Source: Adiantum capillus-veneris
Lineage: Eukaryota; Streptophyta; Polypodiopsida; Polypodiales; Pteridaceae
Reading direction: 5' to 3'
Length of the DNA stretch: 64,000 bases
NCBI GenBank assembly: GCA_014529385.2
Contig: CM043969.1
Location: 14,023,446-14,087,445, forward strand
Part shown: piece by piece, positions 37,108 through 49,500 of the stretch
How positions within the stretch are numbered: position 1 is the first letter of the stretch
Layout: the number at the start of each line of letters is the position of its first letter
Made by a program: the position numbers and the translations under genes
Notes under the pieces: generated by a model
Databases searched by the model: none
What the model was told of the DNA's origin: nothing
Seen by the model: only the letters and a program-made list of their open reading frames with translations

Positions 37108-38524
37108 ATGCCAACAAGATATATGCGATGTCTCAAGACAGCATTCACCCGTGACGATCAATTGTCAGGGTTGAAATCGCACGACTGGCATAAGTTCTTA
37201 CAATTCATTCTTCCAATTGCGATCAAGGGGTGTTTAACGGAGGAAGTGCGGACCTGCATATACAAGATTTTAGAGCTAGTGCGGTGGATCTCTTCCAAGG
37301 AGACCCGGGAGGAATCTATTGCAGTCGCAAGGGCTAACTCCATTGAGGCAGTTTGCATGATTGAGAAGTATCTACCCACGAGATGCTTAACTATCCAAAT
37401 GCACTTGCTCGTCCATGTAGTAGATGAGGTTGCAGTGGCAGGTACAGTCCACAGCCGTTGGATGTTCTTTCTAGAGCGGTTCATGAAAACACTTAAGGGT
37501 TTTCTTCGCCAAAAAGCGCGTCTAGAGGGGAGCATGGAAGAAGGATGGCTGGTGCAAGAGTCTCTTGTATTGACGACTAAATTTCTATCCGTTTCTGGCC
37601 CAAAAATGCCTCAACTGTGGAGCGATGAGGAGGATGCAAGACTGGTGGGAGAGGACCCGCAAGGGCAAGGGGTGCCATGCGAGAAAAGATCATGAAGTTC
37701 TGTATACTAAATTCAGCACCGATGCAAAAATGGCTTGAAAGGTACGAAGAAGAGAAAGAGAGACGCAATCTAGAGCGACAGGATTTCAGGCGAAGTCGAA
37801 CGACTAGAGGTTTACCCTTGCCAGACTATCTCGCTCCTCTACATGAATTCCCTACAATGGCATGGTTGGACAAGACAATGAGATCAGCTCGACAGATCGG
37901 AGAACCATATCTCTAGAAGAGGAAGAGTTGGCTATTGGATGTGACTGGAAGTATCATACATACATGGCACTGTGGTTGCATGGAAAGCATTTCAGAACAC
38001 AACAAATTGACAGCAGAAGAAACACGTTTGACAGTGGGGTAATGGTTAGTTTCATGCAAAAGAGTAGGGCCAGTGCTAGAGACACGAATGAGGGCACTAG
38101 CAACCTGGATTACTATGGTCTGGTGTCAGATATCCTGAACGTAAGCTTCAGGCGGTTTGAGATGTTTTTGTTGGATGTGAAGTGGTTCAAGGTGATTACT
38201 TCTGGTCGCAATGCAACGATACGCAGAGATGGAAACAAACTTGTGCAAATAGATTCTACAAAGACTTGGACAGATGCGAGCAACACATTTGCTCTCCCCG
38301 AACATTGCGAGCAAGTGGTCTTTGTACCGGACCCTCGAGAGCGACGATGTTGGTTTGTGGTTCAGGTTGCTCCAAGAAATAAACAAGTATTTGAAGGGCA
38401 AGATCTCCTGGAGGAAAGTCAGTCAGACGACATCCATACTACTATGACATTAGATGATATGGACGAAGGTATGGCAGAGGAAGCTGATAGATATACGAGG
38501 GATGATGCAGACGAGCCAGAATAG
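37108..38524 (+). pseudogene. TNP2-type CACTA transposase, 3' portion with DUF4218 and DUF4216-like regions
   Basis: The first frame reads LSGLKSHDWHKFLQFILPIA, then EAVCMIEKYLP, MHLLVHVVDEVAVAGTVHSR, WMFFLERFMKTLKGFLRQKA and EGSMEEGW, the typical DUF4218 region following the tnp2 catalytic part. Frame changes occur near 37690 and 37880. The last frame (37862-38524) reads YYGLVSDILNV, FRRFEMFLLDVKWFKV and CWFVVQVAPRNK, matching the DUF4216 region at the C-terminus of plant CACTA transposases. A TAG ends it at 38524, but coding-like sequence runs on to a splice donor at 38664. Confidence 0.88.
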
Positions 38525-39780
38525 ACACTTGTAGATGAAGATGCAATGGATGAATACAATCTGCCAGAACGATTTGGGGCAGATTTATGTTTTCAATTAG
38601 AGATAGGCGATGATACGGTGCAAGATCTTATCGATGATGCATCACTCGTTGAGGCCTATGCCTGTAAGTGTTTGTGTGAAGACTTTGATTTAAAATTAAG
38701 CTTAAAGTTAATTTAAACAACTGTGTTCTGACGCTTTATTTTACTTTCTTTGTGCAGGACTTTAGTATGGCAGACGAGATTCCAGATCCCGCTTCCATCA
38801 GTGCAGATGCATTCATGGGCTTCGTTACATGGATGACGCCTACTCAGATGGCAGAGGCTTCTCAGTACTGGGTAGCCAGAGGCACGGGTACTACGCCTCC
38901 GGGCTTCACACCCGACGGACCGACGCCTAGGGGGGGGATGCCTACGGGGTTCAGGACGCCTATGGGTATAAAACCTTCTTCTCCCATCACGGCCGCTTCG
39001 ACACCTAGGGGTGGGGCAAAGGCGGGTACGTCCTCATCTCCGCAGCACAGGCGCACTCACCGATCTCGGCGATCGTCAGGTGGAGGTGGTGGTTGCTGTG
39101 GAGGAGGGTCCACAGATGCTTCGACCCCTCCTCGCTCACGACCCCCGTCTTACCCAAACACACCTCTCGACACACCTCTTGGCACACCTCGGACACCTTG
39201 GGGGGCACACGATCCTAGTGCCTCCAAGCTCTATACTGTACGGGGAGATGGTTCTGTTGACATGGATAGAGTTGGGACTGAGATGCGACAGCGGATTCTC
39301 CAGCTCGTGGAGCTGCAGTTTTCGACCAACATTTTGACGTCTTGGGATCAGCAAGAAAAGGAAAAAGTCAGTTACATAGTGGAGACCATCTTGAGAGAGT
39401 ACCAGCCTGCTCCGGGTTCTTCCGTTGTTTCGGCGCGGTGGATCAAGGGTGTTGCACGGGACACCATCAAACATCAACGAGATGCAGCTCGGAAGGCTTT
39501 CAGGACCGGCTCGTCGAAGCCTTTGGGCATCCCACACGAGACGTGACTGCAGATCAGGGAGGATGAGCGGACAATGGCCACACAGTTCAGACAGCAACGT
39601 GAGGCCGCACAGGTACGACAGATGACTAGGGGGACATCTCATCTTGGCAGTGGAGGCTTCGACACCTTTTGCTATGAGTTTGTGAGTTTCTAATCCAATC
39701 TTAACTATGGCGTTTTTTAAAACACGATGAATCATGTATTCTTATTACTTTGATTTTTGTATAAACGCAAAATCTTGCGA
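38525..39780 (+). pseudogene. Second CACTA gene or 3' exons, Pro/Gly/Thr-rich
   Basis: A short exon-like stretch (DEDAMDEYNLPERFGADL) ends at GTAAGT (38664); the acceptor TTTGTGCAG ends at 38757. The next open segment (to 39546) starts DFSMADEIPDPASI and holds a low-complexity region with repeated TPRGG, TPLGTPRTP and a GGGGGCCGGG tract, followed by a helical region (MDRVGTEMRQRILQLVE, KEKVSYIVETILREY). A TGA at 39544 interrupts, and the frame continues past it to about 39690, where a donor GTGAGT follows. En/Spm elements carry a second, DNA-binding protein gene (TNPA-like) here; the helical part could serve that role, but no homology is claimed. Confidence 0.5.
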
Positions 39781-40737
39781 TGCATCGAGATCCATCACGC
39801 GAGGAGGAGTCAGATGGATATCGCAGAGGTATCTATGAAGTACTGAATGATCTTGAAGCTTCAGGAGAGCCTGTAGACTGGGAGGCCTTACAGTCTCGCT
39901 GATCGCTTGAGGTGAGACGTTAATATGTGTGAGTTGATTTAATTAAGTCAGTATATGTGAAGTAATATCAATACTAATTTTGTGAGTTGTCCTATGTGCA
40001 GGTTGCGACGCCTAGTCATTAGTGGACTAGATTTCATCTATATGCTTTGTGAGACACAAACACGCTTCTGTGTCTCTTTTTTGTACAAATAGTTAGTGTT
40101 CAGACAGTTATTGTTTCCCTTATGGTTATGATTATTTTCATTGTCATTGTATAGACGGTTATTGTTTCTCTTTCTGGTTATGCTTATGGTTATTGTTAAT
40201 TTTGTTTATGGTTATGGTTATCTGCATTATGGTTTTGATCAAAGTGATTATAGCCGGTTATGTTTTTAAGTTATGGTTTTCAGTTATGGTTATGCTTTTA
40301 AGTTATGGTTATGGTTCGTTATGGTTATGCTTTTAAGTTATGGCTATGCTTTTCAGTTGGTACGGTTGTCTTTCATTGGCCTTAAATCTCATGTGAGATC
40401 CTACATGGATAGCATGTAGGAGGTGTATACATGATATGATTTTTTTTGAAAAGTTTATGTAAAACCAAAGGGAACTCTGCCGAAATTTTTGCGCGCGGGA
40501 GCATGGTTAATATTTTGGTGTTGCTCACTTTCTTGGGCAGAGGGCAGGAAGTCTGGCTATGGCTGTGTCCATCTTTTAACTGGGCACAGGCCAGGCTACC
40601 TGCCCTCTGCCCAAGAATTTTTTTTTTTGCTATGGTCGCCGCTATGCGCGTTGCTAATAGCGATTGGTTTCACAGCGACGCGCATAGCGACGGGCCGCGT
40701 CGATATCTCGTCGATAACACGTTTTTTTTATTGTAGT
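39781..40737 (+). other. CACTA 3' region with TGGTTATG-like repeats and right terminus
   Basis: Possible small exon near 39781-39902. From about 40112 to 40365 the sequence repeats TTATGGTTATG in degenerate tandem form. The last 120 bases carry GCGACGCGCATAGCGACG and CGCGTCGATATCTCGTCG, mirroring the left terminus, and end TTGTAGTG. Confidence 0.6.
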
Positions 40738-40742
40738 GTCTG

Positions 40743-41680
40743 TGTTAAAGCGGTTACACCGCTAGCGGAAGCTAAATAGCGAGAACTCAACCAACAACAG
40801 AATTTGTCAGACGAGGACGGAGCTTGACCCGCAGGCGCATGGAAACAACTAGGTGGGTGTCAAATCACCTACTCGACCTTCTAGTTACAATCACTACTAA
40901 GGAAATCAAATCTAAGTTCTAAAATACGCAAGTGACTGAAATCCGTACTACGAACGAATGCTATACGAAACAGGATCTAGAATCATTGAATCGATCTCAA
41001 ACTCAAGGGGAAGTCTATACACTAGGTAAGAACAACACCCTAAAGACTTAAACTACAAAATCAACCTATAACCACTCCGTGCGGTAAACGCATATGAAGA
41101 CAGACCAAAAAATACAGGTGATCGAAACTTGACCCCGATGGTACTAATGTGTAGCTCTACATGTTGTGGTTCTATAGATATGTTGCACGCTCCATTCCGA
41201 CACACGAGTTGGAAGAAAACTCACACCGAAGCTCGTAGGAACTTACCACACATAGAAGCCGATAGCGCGCACTCTTGGTATCTGTGCGTAGCTCTCGCCG
41301 CTGCTAACACAATGGCGGTGTCGCTTCTCCAATGGCAGCTCCGTAGCTCGCGTAGCAAGTAGATAAGACTCTCTCTCTCTCTCTCTCTCTCAGACACAGT
41401 CACGGCGCATAAAAAACTCACTTTGATTAATAATCTGACCACTTTAGGTTACAAAAACTTTGGCTTATATACCTCAGCCTTGGAGGTGAGAACATCTCTA
41501 ACTAATTACATCAGCAAGTGAAATTACTTCGGGATTACAAGTTGGAAACTCAATTGAGTCCCGTTACTTAATGAATGGCTCAAATCAAAATTAATGTCGG
41601 AAAGACATTTATTACAATCAATGGTTACAAAATGATGAGTGTGAGCAAAAATGTGGGTGTGATCCTCTGCTGGCTCAACA
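40743..41680 (-). repeat. LTR A of Element 2, inverted orientation (938 bp)
   Basis: The reverse complement starts TGTTGAGCCAGC and ends CCGCTTTAACA, matching LTR C over its whole length with few differences; the GA tract is shorter here (about 41371-41391). Its outer edge is the U5 end. The inner edge keeps only five bases of polypurine tract (CTCCC on the plus strand) before unrelated filler. Confidence 0.95.
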
Positions 41681-41704
41681 CTCCCTGGGGGGCATTCCAA
41701 GAAG
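41681..41704. other. Rearrangement junction next to LTR A
   Basis: CTCCC is the end of an inverted polypurine tract; the next ~19 bases (TGGGGGGCATTCCAAGA) match neither side, and from about 41704 the sequence follows 58252 onward (AGGAGGAACAATCAAAG). Filler of this sort is typical of end joining. Confidence 0.7.
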
Positions 41705-42340
41705 GAGGAACAATCAAAGAAGATAGTAGATTCACAACCTAGATGGAGGAAAGGTTGGCTGAACAAATACCCAGCCTACCTCATCTACTTGGTGGAGGCA
41801 CCAAAGGAGATTCGGGAGGATGCAACCTTCTGCCCGGTGCCAAGAGTCAGAAACTGGAAAGAGCATAGCAGGATTGCAGAAAAGAAGCCAAATTGGCTTA
41901 ATTATCCCAGGATGCTAGGACCAAAGGTAGGAGAGAGAATAGGTAAAGCCTACATGGTGAAAACCCTAACAGGCACCATCAAGATCTTTATTGGCTCTCC
42001 TGACCTTTCATGTCAGATGCTCAAGAAAATCTGCAGGACTCTCTTAGCTTGCATTGAAGTGTTCGCGCCAGATAAAGCCACGACCTCGAGTCTACTATCG
42101 ACGGCCGACACGGTGACTGATATGATGTACGATCTTTCATTGCAGCCTTCTCCAAAAGTGTTACACCTCCTATACCAAAGGATTATGTTTTTGCTTGGCT
42201 TCCACATGCAAACATTCGAAGAAGCTTTCTACACCGGCTTTTTCACCCACGAAAGCAAAATATTCGGCCCAACCTTGACCATCGGCAACCTACGATACGA
42301 ATCACATTTGCAGATGCTCAAGACGACAGGACTTTATTGA
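41705..42340 (+). pseudogene. Duplicate of the 3' end of ORF3 of Element 2
   Basis: Near-identical to 58253-58886, ending in the same MLKTTGLY and TGA. Only the C-terminal ~210 codons are present. The copy is followed by its own polypurine tract and LTR start, so it is the tail of another element copy, not a separate gene. Confidence 0.9.
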
Positions 42341-42377
42341 CCAAGCATAAAATTCATGTTAGGGATGACATGAACGC

Positions 42378-42389
42378 GGAGGGGGGGAG
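42378..42389 (+). other. Polypurine tract before LTR B
   Basis: GGAGGGGGGGAG directly before TGTTGAG, identical to 58924-58935. Confidence 0.9.
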
Positions 42390-42602
42390 TGTTGAGCCAG
42401 CAGAGGATCACACCCACATTTTTGCTCACACTCATCATTTTGTAACCATTGATTGTAATAAATGTCTTTCCGACATTAATTTTGATTTGAGCCATTCATT
42501 AAGTAACGGGACTCAATTGAGTTTCCAGCTTATAATCCCGAAGTAATTTCACTTGCTGATGTAATTAGTTAGAGATGTTCTCACCTCCAAGGCTGAGGTA
42601 TA
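42390..42602 (+). repeat. LTR B of Element 2, truncated at the TATA box
   Basis: Matches LTR C from its first base to GAGGTATA (213 bp), then changes to leader sequence (AATGTCTTTTAGC). R, U5 and PBS are missing, so this LTR cannot serve as a normal 5' LTR. Confidence 0.9.
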
Positions 42603-43282
42603 AATGTCTTTTAGCACATCCACTGCTTATTTTTGATATCTGACCTGACAAGATTGTTACAAACACTATAGAAAGCATAAATATCAAGTCTTGACCCAAA
42701 TTGATGAAAAAGACATCATACGCGTATGATGTCTTTGACCTAATTTTGGACATATTTTGATACTTTGCCAACACAGATCCATTGTAATAGTTGTCTAGAG
42801 GTTATATTTCAAGTTTCATCCCATTTGGATCACAATTGACCCAAAACAAGTCAAAAGCGGAAAATTGCCAAGAAAAGCCTAAATTAGCCATAACTTGCTC
42901 AAACAGAGTTCAAACTGAATTTTGTGAGTGGACAGAGCATAAGGGGGCTTCTGAGAGTGAGCATAACCAAAATAGTCCAAATCTGTGAAAAAAGACATCA
43001 TACGCGTATAATGTCTTTTTCAGCATAACTGCAACAAAATTCTCACTTGATGAAACACAAGTTGTCCAACTGACAAGATTAAACAATTGACCAAGTATCA
43101 ATCAGTTTGGATCAATTCTAACCACAAAAACTTGGAAAAACAAATTGCCGAGACGCAAAAGTTAAAGTCCTTTAGGAGAATTGATGAATTTGAGATCGGG
43201 CAGGAATCTCCAGAATAACCAACCAAAACAAGGGGAACAAGCAAGTGTCATATTAACCGAGGGAAGTGTAAACCAAAGTTAG
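42603..43282 (+). other. Truncated leader of Element 2 with two palindromes
   Basis: Non-coding. A perfect 28-bp palindrome (half-arm AAAGACATCATACG) spans 42709-42736; a second with one mismatch spans 42989-43020. Their centres are 282 bases apart. Same motif recurs at 54436-55444. Confidence 0.8.
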
Positions 43283-45940
43283 GTGCAACCATTAGAGCCG
43301 ATCTTTGAAGGAAGTGTTTCTAATACTTCTTCGGAGAGATCTTACGAGATTTTCACGGAACACTTGGAACACTTGAACCTGAACAACAGAGAAAATATGG
43401 CAGCAGGATCATCAAACCCTTCCGCCACAATGAAGCTATTGTTCATAAAATACGAGTACGACAATGAGCAAGGTGCCAAGATCTACAAAGATAGAATGGA
43501 CCGCTATTGTGTAAAGATAGAAGATAGACCTAGTGAGTTCAAGGACTTAGTGCCTGTGAGCTATAACGGAGATAGATATCTAGATGACGAGGGTACCATG
43601 TACATGGTAGTCCTAAACCCTAACATTGTGGACAAGTGGGGATTGATGGGCACCAAAGCCAAAGTAGATGAAGAACTTGAGGAGAAAGCACCAATAATGA
43701 ACTTCCCTGATGCGAGGTTAAGAAGAGAGAATGAAACTACAAGGATCAACACTGATAACATCTATGTGGGGCTATACAAATATAATAATGGGGAGCAAGA
43801 TCTCTATTATAGATGTGAAGAACCCTACACCGGAGAGTTGACAGACCAAAAAAAACTTTATGTCTTTACCTACACAGAGGGATCGGAAGTGAAAATTGCC
43901 GCTTACGACAAGTATGGGAGGCAATACTCAACAATGGGCAAGAAAGAATTAGAAGGATATACATACTTTGGGGGACCACTACATCAGTATTATGTTACTT
44001 CTAGCTCACAAAGACGAGCACCAACAAATGGAGTGCAAAACCCAATGACAACAGGAGGACAAAGAACTCAGGCTGCTGACTCTTTCAGTCAACCTCAGTA
44101 CTCGAATCCCGGACCAATGGGATCATTACATTCCAGAGAGTCAATGGATACGAATCGAGGTAGTGCAATTCCAATCCCCACGTATACCACTCTAGGTCCA
44201 AGGTTCGAAGCGGAACCATCACATTTACCTCCTGGTAGTAGACTCAGGACAGGGGAACCGACAAGGGTAACCCATGAAGTCCATGATGCTAGAGAAAGCT
44301 TTAGCCGGGACACAGGAGCAATGAGATTGGTAGCAGACCATAGACATATGAGACCATCTCAAGTAGCCAAGTGTATGCCAAAGAAGTATGGTGGTTCAGG
44401 AGATCCGTATGCACATGTGTCACTCTTTAAGCAAGTCTTAAGAGCTGAGTAGATAACAGATTTCCATACACAATACGAGGGATTTGGTCTTACTCTAGAA
44501 GGTACGGCATTGACATGGTTTCAACCACTGAACAGAGGGGGATTCCATAACATTGACCATTTGCTAAGAGAGTTTGTTGAGGAATTCTCAAAACGAGGGA
44601 TTAAGCACAATACGGTCTCACAAATATATGCTTTTAAACAGAGAGAACACGAAAAAGTGAAGGAAGCTTCACTTCTCTTCAAACAATACATTGAGAGATG
44701 TCAAGTACGTGAACGACCACAAGATGAAAGACTATCTGTTCTCTTTATTGAAGGATTGAGAAACGACACTCTCAAGAAGGACTTGCACTTGAAAGCTTGT
44801 ACAAGTTTCGAGCAAGTAACGAGAGAAGCATTGTACTTAGTGGATAACTGTACGGTTTATGGAGAGGTGTCAGCGGATACAGATTTTTCATCCAGTAGCT
44901 CTTCCTCCGTAGCGAGCGAGACTACCACTAAAAAGAATGTTCAAACAAAAACCATGCCAAATGTAGAGCAAATGATAGAAGATGCTCTAAAAAGGATGGC
45001 ACCATACCAAAAACCATTGCCAAAACCACTGAAATGGTGTGCTATTGAACAAAAATGGACAAACCATCCAACAGAGGAGTGCTATTACAACAAAGGGTAT
45101 GTAAGGGATCGTCAATATGCACCTCCTTCTCAATTAGCACCACCTCAGGTACATCCAGTACCTCGATACCCAACGGGAAATGTACCAGGACCTATGGGGA
45201 TAGAAAGACCGCAACCGGTACTGGGACAACAACCACCTTTACCAGGAGCAAGACCTGTGGGCATTAGATATGCACCAACCTTAGAGAATCAGGAAGAACA
45301 AGCCTTAGTGCCTGTTCAAGCCTATTATGAAGAATCTGGTGCACACATGTCTCCAACTATGTATTACCCACCAAAAGAACCCAAACAACCAGAACCATGG
45401 GGCATGATTGGGAATGTTGGAACACCAACAGTTACAAGTGCTTCTGATGAAGAGAGATACAATTTGGACGCAAGAACATTGATGTTCATAGCTCATGGAG
45501 GGTTAACAGGACAAAGACCATCCTATCCACAAACGACGAATCAAGTGGGACCAAGACCAGCACTAGGACCCTGTTACAAGTGTGGAGGTGACCATCTGAT
45601 GAATGTTTGTCCACATACGGAAATCATTAGAATTAACGCTTATTGCACTGAGTGTGGGGTTACTCACTTCATTGAGGATTGTTCAAAGAATCCAAACAAA
45701 GTGCAAAAGACGACATTGAATATGCTAGAAACTATTCCTACCAGCAGTGGGTCTGAAAATGAAACTCTGATACCAACGCAAGTTGTTACTAGAGCTCAAG
45801 CTAAGAAAACCACTAGAGAACCTGAGAATGGAAAGTTAGCGACTGAAGTGGTTAGTCAAGGACCGCGGAGTCAGAGAAACACATGGAAAGCTAGAAAAGC
45901 ACGCATGAAGTTGAGAAAGAACGTGAAGACGCTATTCTAG
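43283..45940 (+). pseudogene. gag of Element 2, with one in-frame TAG
   Basis: Two open segments, 43283-44452 and 44510-45940, lie in one frame broken by TAG at 44450. The first ~340 residues are an unrecognised acidic domain (FIKYEYDNEQGAKIYKDRMD, YTYFGGPLHQYYV). The gag core spans the stop: QVAKCMPKKYGGSGDPYAHV, then EGTALTWFQPL, FVEEFSKRGI, LFIEGL. A Pro-rich stretch follows. Two zinc knuckles lie near 45571-45700: CYKCGGDHLMNVC and CTECGVTHFIEDC, both C-x2-C-x3-H-x4-C rather than the usual x4 before His. A frameshift near 45900 leads into the pol frame. Confidence 0.85.
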
Positions 45941-46554
45941 ATGAGGAAGTAAAGCAAACTAAAGATAGATTAGAAAAACTTGAGAGTCAAAACGGGAAAC
46001 GAGAGATGAGCCCGGAAAGAACGAGACAAAAGAGTATCAAAGAGACAACGAGCTTAAGCTCAGGGAGATCAGTGCTAGTCGACAAAGTACACGAACCATT
46101 GGACGCACTGATGAGAGCTTACGAAGCTAGGTTAAAGAACAACCAAACACAAGAACAGAGGTGAATGACATACCCAAACGCGGAATTGGAAAATCAGAGA
46201 CTTGAAATGTGCCAGAGAATGATCGAGACTGCACAAGCCTTATTAGAACCACCAAGAGAAACAATGAATTGTGGAACGGAAAACCCAATTCAGCAAGAGA
46301 CTATCATTTCACGGGTAGCTGAAAAGACTCCCAGTGCACAAAAGCCTGAAAATACACACAAGGATGACCGCATAGTATTGAACACAACCGATCAGGAGAT
46401 AGAGAGTTTTCATCCAGTCATACAGAGGTCTTACGGAAGAGATGAGGATTACAATGAATTTTGGAAACAAGTGAGAGAGGCAAACTTTGCAAACGAGCTA
46501 AGTTGCCAAGCTAATCAGACAAATTGAGAAAAGGACATCAGGAATCCTCCCATA
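45941..46554 (+). pseudogene. Linker region between gag and protease of Element 2
   Basis: The pol frame is readable from about 45900 through two TGA stops (46162-46164 and 46525-46527). It is charged and helical: EEVKQTKDRLEKLES, KVHEPLDALMRAYEARLK, QRLEMCQRMIETAQALLE. No enzymatic motif. The open segment 46165-46527 is part of this linker, not a separate gene. Confidence 0.6.
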
Positions 46555-49500
46555 GTGGAATTTGAGGCAGGATCTCAAGTGGACTTGGATCTGCAATCTT
46601 ACTGGGGAGATGGGGGCTCTGTTAGAACAATGGAGAGAAAACCTCATTCACTAAATACCTTACCTTCATACTTAGGAGAGTATGAAGCAAAATCCAAGAT
46701 TAGAGCACTTCCCTCACGAAGAATTTCATCAGAAAAAGTCATGGACTCGCAAGGATTGATAGAGATCTTGTCAACACCAGTGACATGCACTATCACTCTA
46801 GCTGAGCTTTTGAGGCTAAGACCACATATGTGGACCACTGTAGGAAAATTCTTGGAGAAATTTGGGATAAAAGACCCAACATCGAGGCTGCAAGAGGGTA
46901 TACAAGAGCTGAGCAAACCACAAAAGAACGCTAAGCCTGTACCCTTAAACAAGGTCGGAGAGTATTGCGAAGGTGAAGAGGGGAATACAACCTTACCAGT
47001 TGAATTCCAAGGCGTGAACTCGATGGCAATACTAGACAGCGGAGCTGGGGTAGCCATTGCTACAAAAGAAATCTGGAAAAAATGGGGGAAACCAGCAATA
47101 AGGAAGACTAGGTTGAAACTCCAATTAGCAGATGGACACATGGAGAAACCTATGGGGTTATTAGAGAAAGCCGTAGTGACTTCTTGCGGCATTGAATACG
47201 AACATACTTTTGCTATTGCCGATTTTGGCAAGGAGAATAACTATGATATCATACTGGGAGGACCATTCATGAGACACTTGAAAATGGTCCAGGATTGGGG
47301 CTACGATCACATATACCTGAGAAATATGGAAACCACTACATGTGTGAACCTGAAAGACCATAGATACAAAGATGTGAACCGAACACCGGTAGAGGAGTTT
47401 GATTCAGCTACTTTGGCGGGATCCGAATTTCTAGCTTGGTTAGGTAAGCCCAAGGAGTTATGGATGTGTGGAGCCTCGAAATGTGGAAGTCTGAGGCGAG
47501 AAGAATATGTTTTAGAAAGGGCTATCGAAGACGAAACTTATATAGGAGAACCCTTTCCAGAGGACACGCTTGAACCATTAGAATGGACACACATTCTAGC
47601 AACCCTAGATGTTTGTGCAATTCCGGATGGTCCCACAACAAAATTTTGCGACAAGGACGGGTACGACGTGGTTCCGTACTTCATGTTGAGAACTGTACTC
47701 GCAAAAGAAACTGAAAAGAACGATACACTGGAAAAGGAAGATGAAGAAGAGGTGTTTCACGACATTCCCTATCATCCAGAGTGGGGAAATGAAGTAGACA
47801 ATGAGTCAACGGACAATTCAAGCGGAAACGAAGAAACTATAACGGATGTCCGATTTTATGATTTTTCGAACCAAACTAAACAACGCCAAAAATGCTATAG
47901 AGCAAAGAGAAAAACAAAGGGGGTTAGAACCAATCCGATGCCTAGAATAAGAGGAAAAAATCAATTCCTAATGCTAGTAAAGGCGGAAGATTGTGTTAAG
48001 GACAAGATTTCTGGAAGAATGAGAGGCAATGATCAAAAGAGCTTACGAAAAGACAAAAGAAGCTCTAGAAATCAAGTTCAAAGGAATGAAACGAAAACTG
48101 AAACAGAAAAATCAGAAAAGAACAAGAGCAACAGAGAACACACGGAGTCCAAGTTAGAGCGTAGAAACAAGTACAGAGAGCTCAAGAAAACTCTGAAAGA
48201 AGTTTGGACGACAAAAATTGAGAGTGGAGAGGACGAAAACGCCAAAATCAAGGAAAACATGGATGTTCCCTCTCACTACAGGAAATTCACAATAGAGGAT
48301 AGGAAGGTGGTATTAACCCAACCTATTCGAGAGAGAAAGGCGAACGAATCTTATGACGGACCGGAGGATGCAAAAAAAGTTGATTTAGGAGCTCCAAGTG
48401 AGACACCTAGACCGGTGTACATAGCCATAGATTTGTCTCCAGGCGAGGAAGAGAGACTTTTGAGTCTTCTCAGAGAGTATAGGGATGTGTTTGCATGGTC
48501 TTATAAGGACTTAAAGGGAGTTGATCCATCGATATGCCAACACAAAATCCCACTAAAACAAGATGCAAAGCCTAGCAGACAGAGACCATACACATATAAT
48601 GATACGTTTGCTAAGCGAATCAAAGAAGAGATAGATAAGCTAATGGAAGCTGAATTCATATACGAGATTAAACACACCGATTGGGTATCTCCAATTGTGG
48701 TGGTACCCAAGAAGAACGGAAAACTCCGAGTGTGTGTCAACTTAAATAAAGTGAATGCTGCAACAATCAGGGACAATTATCCCCTGCCGATAACTGATCA
48801 TGTTCTAGAGCGTGTATCAGGGAAAACAGCATACTCCTTTCTTGATGGTTTTTCAGGATATAACCAGCTAGCCATAGCACCGGCAGATCAACATAAAATA
48901 GCTTTTGCAACGGAGTGGGGAATTTATGCTTATCGGGTTATGCCTTTTGGTCTAACCAATGCTCCCGCAACCTTTCAGAGGCTGATGACGCATGCTTTCA
49001 AAGAATACTTAAGGTTGTTTCTAGAAATATACATAGATGACTTATGTGTACATTCTCTTCTGAGAGATGAGCATCTAGAACACCTAATAAAAGTATTTGA
49101 GAAATGTAGGACATATCACATTTGTCTCAATCCTGAGAAATGTGTGTTTATGGTCCGACAAGGCAGAATTCTGGGACATATTGTCTCACAAAACGGAATA
49201 TCCACGGATTTAGAGAAGATAAAAGTTATAGTGGATATTCCTAGACCAACCAATGCGAAACAAGTACAGAGCTTTATGGGACATTGCGGATATTGTAGAC
49301 GATTCATTTACATGTACGCTATAATAGGCCAACCACTTTACAGGCTAATAGTGAACTTTGAATGGACAGAGGAGTGTGAGGAATCATTCAAGAAATTGAA
49401 AGAAGCACTCATTACTGCTCCAGTCTTGAAATCACCAGATTGGGAGAAGATATTCCATGTGCATATAGATGCTTCGGCATATGCAATAGGATGCATTCTG

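Larger units (their letters stand above)
25566..40738 (+). mobile_element. CACTA (En/Spm) DNA transposon, 15.2 kb, containing a nested retrotransposon
   Basis: Left end CACTACAACAC at 25566, right end ...ATTGTAGTG at 40738, flanked by a 3-bp duplication TCT (25563-25565 and 40739-40741), the CACTA hallmark. Subterminal regions repeat short CGACGCG / ATATCGACG motifs in both orientations. Internal genes are a TNP2-type transposase (27431-28465 and 37108-38524) and a second downstream gene (38758 on). Without the Tat-like insertion (28466-37107) the element would be about 6.5 kb. Stops and frameshifts in TNP2 indicate it is no longer autonomous. Confidence 0.9.

Noticed and set aside
41129-41362. 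77-codon open frame conserved at 41129-41362 and 59268-59501
   Set aside because: Both lie in LTRs A and C in mirror orientation; conservation is due to LTR identity.
42013-42207. Minus-strand open frame found also at 58559-58753
   Set aside because: Shadow of the duplicated ORF3 end.
44450-44452. Programmed TAG readthrough within gag
   Set aside because: The stop lies inside the gag core and similar stops break many other domains, so decay is simpler.
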